This document shows, piece by piece, positions 5,376-8,493 of a DNA stretch of 8,493 bases (its first letter is position 1; every line of letters starts with the position of its first letter). Both the position numbers and the translations under genes were made by a program. The stretch spans positions 1-8,493 of the forward strand of contig JAUXBK010000109.1 of assembly GCA_030619405.1 (NCBI GenBank). The letters are read 5' to 3'. Source of the DNA: Sedimenticola sp. GTDB lineage: Bacteria; Pseudomonadota; Gammaproteobacteria; Chromatiales; Chromatiaceae. A model generated the notes under the pieces. The model saw only the letters and a list, made by a program, of their open reading frames with translations, did not search any database and was not told the DNA's origin.

Positions 5376-7936
5376 ATTTTTTCGTCTACTGGTTTCTTGT
5401 AACCGGGCAGGGTAACGGTGAACCGGCTACCCCCCTCTGGCAGTGCCTGGGCATCGATGCTGCCTTTGTGCCCCTCGACAATGGTCTGACTGATCACCAG
5501 CCCCATACCCATTCCTGTCTGTTTGGTGGTAAAGAAAGGTTCGAACAGATGTTCCAGCGCATCGGGTTCAATGCCCGGCCCGGTATCCTCCACCTCCACC
5601 GCTATATTACCGTTACTCAGGCAGCGGGTGCGCACCACCAGGGTACGTTCCCCTTCCGGGACCTCGAGCAGGGCATCCAGGGCATTGCGGATAAGGTTCA
5701 ACAGCACCTGTTCGATCTGCACCAAATCCACCCGCATCGGCAACCGGGTCAGGGAGAGTTCCTGTTCGATCACCACCCCGCTCTTGCGCGCCTCGAACTC
5801 CACGAACGAGCAGACCTCTCGCACCAGGTCATTGATATTTGCCACACTGCGTACCGGCGGCTGCTTTCCCACCAGACTGCGCAGGCGCCGGATGATCTCC
5901 CCCGCCCGGTCGGCCTGGCTGTTGATCTGGCCCAGGGCGTAGAGCAGGTCATCGTTGCCGGGCAGCTTCGATTGCAGACGGCGGGTGCAGCCGTTGGCGA
6001 AATTGGCGATAGCGGAGAGCGGCTGGTTGAGCTCATGAGCCAGGCCGGTCGCCATCTCCCCCATGGTGCTGAGGCGGCAGACGTGGACCAGTTCCTGCTG
6101 ATGCTCGCGCGCCTCCCGTTCCGCCTGTCGTACGGCGGTGATGTCCCGGCCATAGATGTTGACATAGTCCAGGTCCACTACCGGCGCCGCCAGCAGTGAA
6201 TAGGTACGGCCGTCACAGGTCAGCTCCGTCTCCCAGTCCTGTCCGTAATCGAACACCGCCTTCAGCCGGTTGCGCCAGTAGAGTGGCAACGTCTGACCCT
6301 TTTCACAGCCCCAGTACTCGAGCAGGGGGGCACTTGCAGAGTTAGCATAGATGATCACGCCGCGCTGGTTCACCCGCAATATCGGGCTGGGACTCTCGGA
6401 CGGAAACTTGGCGAGACTGCTGATCTGCTGTTCGGCCCGTTTCCGGTCCGAGATATCGTGTACATAGACGGTGAACAGCAACCGGTCCTGGAGCAGGATC
6501 GGCTTGATGGCGACCTCCACCGGAAAGGTGGTGCCGTCCGCCCGCACCGCCTCCATCTCCTGACGCGCCTCCAGCCCCTCCTCCTCCCGGTCATAGATAA
6601 ACTTCTCAAGGGTACTCTGAAACAGCTCGCGCCGCCCGGACTCGATGATCAGTTCGAGAAAATCCTGACCGATCACCTCATCCCGATGGTAACCGAACAT
6701 ACGCTCGGCCGTGGCGTTGAACTCGACGATACGCTCCACCTCATCGATGGTGATGATGGAATCCAGGGCCGCCTCCATGATCGCCTGCTTCAGCGCCTCT
6801 GACTCCTGCATCTCACTCTCATGGCGCAGGCTCATCTCCTCCCTCGCCTTCAACACCTGCCGCATGAACTGCCTGATCCAGTCTTCCAGCACGAATATCT
6901 GGTTGCCCTTCTCCATCACCAGCTGGTTGCCCCCCAGCGCCCGGCGGGAGAAACGGGAGATGCGGCGCAGGATCCGGTTCAAACGCTCCGACAGAAAGTA
7001 GAACACCAGGGTAAACACCGCGATGAAAGCGACTGCTGCCACCACCCGCTGCCGTCGCTCCACTGCCGCTACCCGCAAACGGGTCGCCGCCACACTCTCC
7101 CGCGGCACCAGGGTGGCGAACTGGAGGTTGAGATCAAAACCCTCATAGCGGAAAAACGACTGGGCGGTCACCAGGTAGTCCCTGATCGCATCACCCAGGC
7201 TCGACCCCTGCGGAACCTGCGGCGGGTCACTGGCGGAGAGGAAGCGCTGTTCGTCCGCATCCAGCAGCCCCACCACGACACCGCTCCCCGATATCCCCTG
7301 CTGAGAGGCGTTCAGGAACTGTTCGTCGATCGGGACCACCAGCATGAGCGAGCCCATATTGGTGCCGGTGGCGTCCTCCGCCATCTCGGACACCAGCAGA
7401 TAAGGCTGTCCCTGCAGTTTGGTCAGCAAGGACTGGACCCGATTCTCTCTCAAAAACAGCTCATCCAGCTTCAACAGCTCACCGGGCAACGGTCGCCCGC
7501 CGGCGTTGTAGATCTCACGGGTGCGCCCGCGCCGGTCCACCAGCAGCACCTGGCTTGGCTGAATCAGCGCCTGCCACAGCTCTGCATCCGGCAACCAGGG
7601 GGGGTTCTCGTAGTAGATGACCGGAGGGCTCTGGTCACTGTCGAACCAATAGACAGGCTCCAGGTAACTGGAGAGCCGCCGGTGGTTGGCCAACAGGCGG
7701 GCGGTGGAAATGTGGGCCGCCACATAGTTGTCGAAACGGATGAGGGTTTCCCGGGCCTGCTGATCGAGTCGGGTCTGCAGCTCTTGCGCAAAAATATTAC
7801 GCAGCGCCCTGGGTTGTACCTGGTCCAGCACCAGCCAGACGACCCCGCCACAGGCCAGTCCGATCAGGATTGAGAGCAGCGGCATGGGAATGCGCCGCAG
7901 AAAGGAAAATGGTTTTGACCGGTGAGACTTGGGCAT
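5372..7936 (-). CDS. Membrane PAS-sensor histidine kinase, FixL/TodS-like transmitter
   Basis: An 854-residue protein. A basic N-terminus is followed by a membrane segment (about 19-38) and a 260-residue periplasmic region that looks like a Cache-type ligand sensor, though I cannot assign it firmly. A second membrane segment (about 299-315), a linker/coiled coil (316-380), PAS 1 (383-500, NATAERMFGYHRDEVIGQDF and ADGTTFPVEVAIKPI) and PAS 2 (505-605, SPSPILRVNQRGVIIYANSA) come next. The HisKA domain has GLAHELNQPLSAI with phospho-acceptor His634. The ATPase domain shows Asn747/Asn751 (LLNLIRNALDAL), VEDTGPGIEP (G1, from Asp784), LFEPFFTTK (F box) and GMGMGL (G2), so it appears catalytically complete. 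PAS 1 resembles FixL but the helix that carries the haem-ligating histidine there (SGRRELFQSTLEKF) has none, so haem-based oxygen sensing is unlikely. The ATG at 7934-7936 has only a weak ribosome binding site. The signal is unknown. The PilZ gene ends 54 bp upstream. Confidence 0.92.
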   Translation of the reverse strand: MPKSHRSKPFSFLRRIPMPLLSILIGLACGGVVWLVLDQVQPRALRNIFAQELQTRLDQQARETLIRFDNYVAAHISTARLLANHRRLSSYLEPVYWFDSDQSPPVIYYENPPWLPDAELWQALIQPSQVLLVDRRGRTREIYNAGGRPLPGELLKLDELFLRENRVQSLLTKLQGQPYLLVSEMAEDATGTNMGSLMLVVPIDEQFLNASQQGISGSGVVVGLLDADEQRFLSASDPPQVPQGSSLGDAIRDYLVTAQSFFRYEGFDLNLQFATLVPRESVAATRLRVAAVERRQRVVAAVAFIAVFTLVFYFLSERLNRILRRISRFSRRALGGNQLVMEKGNQIFVLEDWIRQFMRQVLKAREEMSLRHESEMQESEALKQAIMEAALDSIITIDEVERIVEFNATAERMFGYHRDEVIGQDFLELIIESGRRELFQSTLEKFIYDREEEGLEARQEMEAVRADGTTFPVEVAIKPILLQDRLLFTVYVHDISDRKRAEQQISSLAKFPSESPSPILRVNQRGVIIYANSASAPLLEYWGCEKGQTLPLYWRNRLKAVFDYGQDWETELTCDGRTYSLLAAPVVDLDYVNIYGRDITAVRQAEREAREHQQELVHVCRLSTMGEMATGLAHELNQPLSAIANFANGCTRRLQSKLPGNDDLLYALGQINSQADRAGEIIRRLRSLVGKQPPVRSVANINDLVREVCSFVEFEARKSGVVIEQELSLTRLPMRVDLVQIEQVLLNLIRNALDALLEVPEGERTLVVRTRCLSNGNIAVEVEDTGPGIEPDALEHLFEPFFTTKQTGMGMGLVISQTIVEGHKGSIDAQALPEGGSRFTVTLPGYKKPVDEKI

Positions 7937-7990
7937 GATTGCCCGCTATTATGAAGGGCATTTCCAACGGCTGCCAGCACCACAGGTCGA

Positions 7991-8329
7991 TCACGGATCG
8001 GTATCTGCTGTAGCCCCGAGCGAGGGAAAGATGAGCTGGTGCAGACGATCGAACAGCTCCGGGGCCATGTCGCTGAACATCAGGCCAACACCCGGTTCCC
8101 CGGAATGGATGACCACTGCAGGAGAATGATAGGGGCGATCCTCCCCCTCCTCCCGCAGCATCAGCGAGGTATCCACCAGGGAGTTGACCGGCAGCTGAAT
8201 ACGACCGATATCGACAAGCATGCCACCCACACTGACATTGTGGGTTCGCCCGCGCACCAACCCCAGGGTGCGGCAAACGATCGCCACATCCAGGGCCAGT
8301 GGTATGCGAACAGAGCAGCGATGCTCCAA
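7991..8329 (-). CDS. PilZ-domain c-di-GMP-binding protein
   Basis: A 112-residue single-domain protein. Both halves of the PilZ c-di-GMP-binding signature are present: RxxxR as RCSVR (Arg4, Arg8) and D/NxSxxG as NVSVGG (Asn31, Ser33, Gly36). The GVGLMF strand near residues 80-85 is the usual end of the barrel. The start is TTG (8327-8329), read as Met: no in-frame ATG or GTG lies between it and the upstream TAA (8369-8371), and AAGGAGG (8338-8344) sits at 8 bases. There is no membrane segment or signal peptide, so it should be a cytoplasmic c-di-GMP receptor. It lacks the YcgR N-terminal domain that contacts flagellar motors. It lies 54 bp upstream of the sensor kinase on the same strand and is probably its transcription partner; the partner protein is unknown. 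Confidence 0.9.
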   Translation of the reverse strand: MEHRCSVRIPLALDVAIVCRTLGLVRGRTHNVSVGGMLVDIGRIQLPVNSLVDTSLMLREEGEDRPYHSPAVVIHSGEPGVGLMFSDMAPELFDRLHQLIFPSLGATADTDP

Positions 8330-8337
8330 TCCTCCAT

Positions 8338-8344
8338 CCTCCTT
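8338..8344 (-). promoter_or_regulatory. Strong Shine-Dalgarno site for the TTG-started PilZ gene
   Basis: On the minus strand AAGGAGG stands 8 bases before the TTG at 8329. A second GGAGGA directly abuts the TTG and is too close to act. This site decides the unusual start codon. Confidence 0.7.
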
Positions 8345-8493
8345 TGGCGCCTGGGTTGGCCCAGGTCGTTATCCCCTTGCGTGGGCACTGAGGGCTCGCG
8401 AAACAATAACTCCCTGTTTTGGGACGCCGATCCATCCCGCCTGGCGGCGTTGCGAAAACTTGAAAGATAATGAATATTACTGCGTTTCCGCGC
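8345..8493 (-). other. Leader region of the PilZ gene with two hairpins, no certain gene
   Basis: On the minus strand a perfect 6-bp hairpin, CCTGGG-CCAA-CCCAGG (8350-8365), lies just upstream of the Shine-Dalgarno site. A further 6-bp stem (ACGCCG at 8424-8429 with CGGCGT at 8445-8450) has a 15-base loop. A TAATAT hexamer (8474-8479, minus strand) could be a -10 element, but its -35 would fall at or beyond the window edge. On the plus strand an ATG at 8470-8472 opens a frame reading MNITAFPR to the window end, preceded by GAAAG; this may be the start of a divergent gene. I recognise no known riboswitch class. Confidence 0.3.

Noticed and set aside
5330..6199. Long plus-strand open frame of 289 codons opposite the kinase and regulator genes
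   Set aside because: It is antisense to well-conserved HisKA/HATPase and receiver coding sequence, has no recognisable motifs, and is the usual by-product of GC-rich codon use.
6821..7873. 350-codon plus-strand open frame opposite the kinase sensor region
   Set aside because: The composition is rich in His, Gln and Arg as expected for an antisense shadow; the minus strand encodes clear membrane and PAS segments.
7937..7990. CATAAT as a -10 element for the kinase gene
   Set aside because: The hexamer at the right distance upstream (TGGCAG) is a poor -35, so a separate promoter is not supported.
7797..8435. 212-codon minus-strand frame spanning the PilZ gene
   Set aside because: It overlaps both the PilZ and kinase coding sequences in another frame and shows no family motif in its main part.
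8345..8493. c-di-GMP (GEMM) riboswitch upstream of the PilZ gene
   Set aside because: It would fit the biology, but the conserved GEMM core sequences are not present on either strand; only simple hairpins are seen.

Overview
The window reads as about 8.5 kb of chromosome from a GC-rich gammaproteobacterium. This is inferred from codon use, from the style of the DUF971 and FixL/FixJ-like proteins, and from a REP-like palindrome. No rRNA, tRNA, integrase, transposase or CRISPR array is visible, so the genus cannot be fixed. Eight protein genes are supported; one is cut by the left edge.

Left part, plus strand (1-2780). The 3' part of a TatD-associated radical SAM protein is followed by a 74-bp inverted-repeat element. 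Next is a TauD/TfdA-type Fe(II)/2-oxoglutarate dioxygenase. Sixty bp later comes an unusual fusion of a DUF971 (gamma-butyrobetaine hydroxylase N-terminal-like) domain with a MoaD/ThiS-like beta-grasp domain whose C-terminus is Ala-Gly rather than Gly-Gly. After a 110-bp gap comes a small clan-AA (retropepsin-like) aspartyl protease. Its stop overlaps the stop of the convergent motB-like gene.

Right part, minus strand (8329 down to 2775). In transcription order: a short PilZ (c-di-GMP binding) protein with a TTG start; a large membrane histidine kinase with a periplasmic sensor region and two PAS domains; a FixJ-type response regulator overlapping the kinase by 4 bp; then, after a 142-bp gap with two adjacent dyads, a MotA-like channel protein overlapping a MotB-like peptidoglycan-binding protein by 4 bp. 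The order suggests that a c-di-GMP receptor and a FixLJ-like relay are linked to a stator-like ion channel. No flagellar structural or chemotaxis gene is in view, so flagellar function is not shown.

The right edge (8330-8493) holds no certain gene. It is the untranslated leader of the PilZ gene, with two hairpins and possibly the beginning of a divergent gene or repeat. The main points for follow-up are the PilZ-kinase-regulator-MotAB arrangement, the DUF971-MoaD fusion next to a TauD dioxygenase (the two halves of gamma-butyrobetaine hydroxylase as separate genes in reverse order), and the REP-like palindrome.
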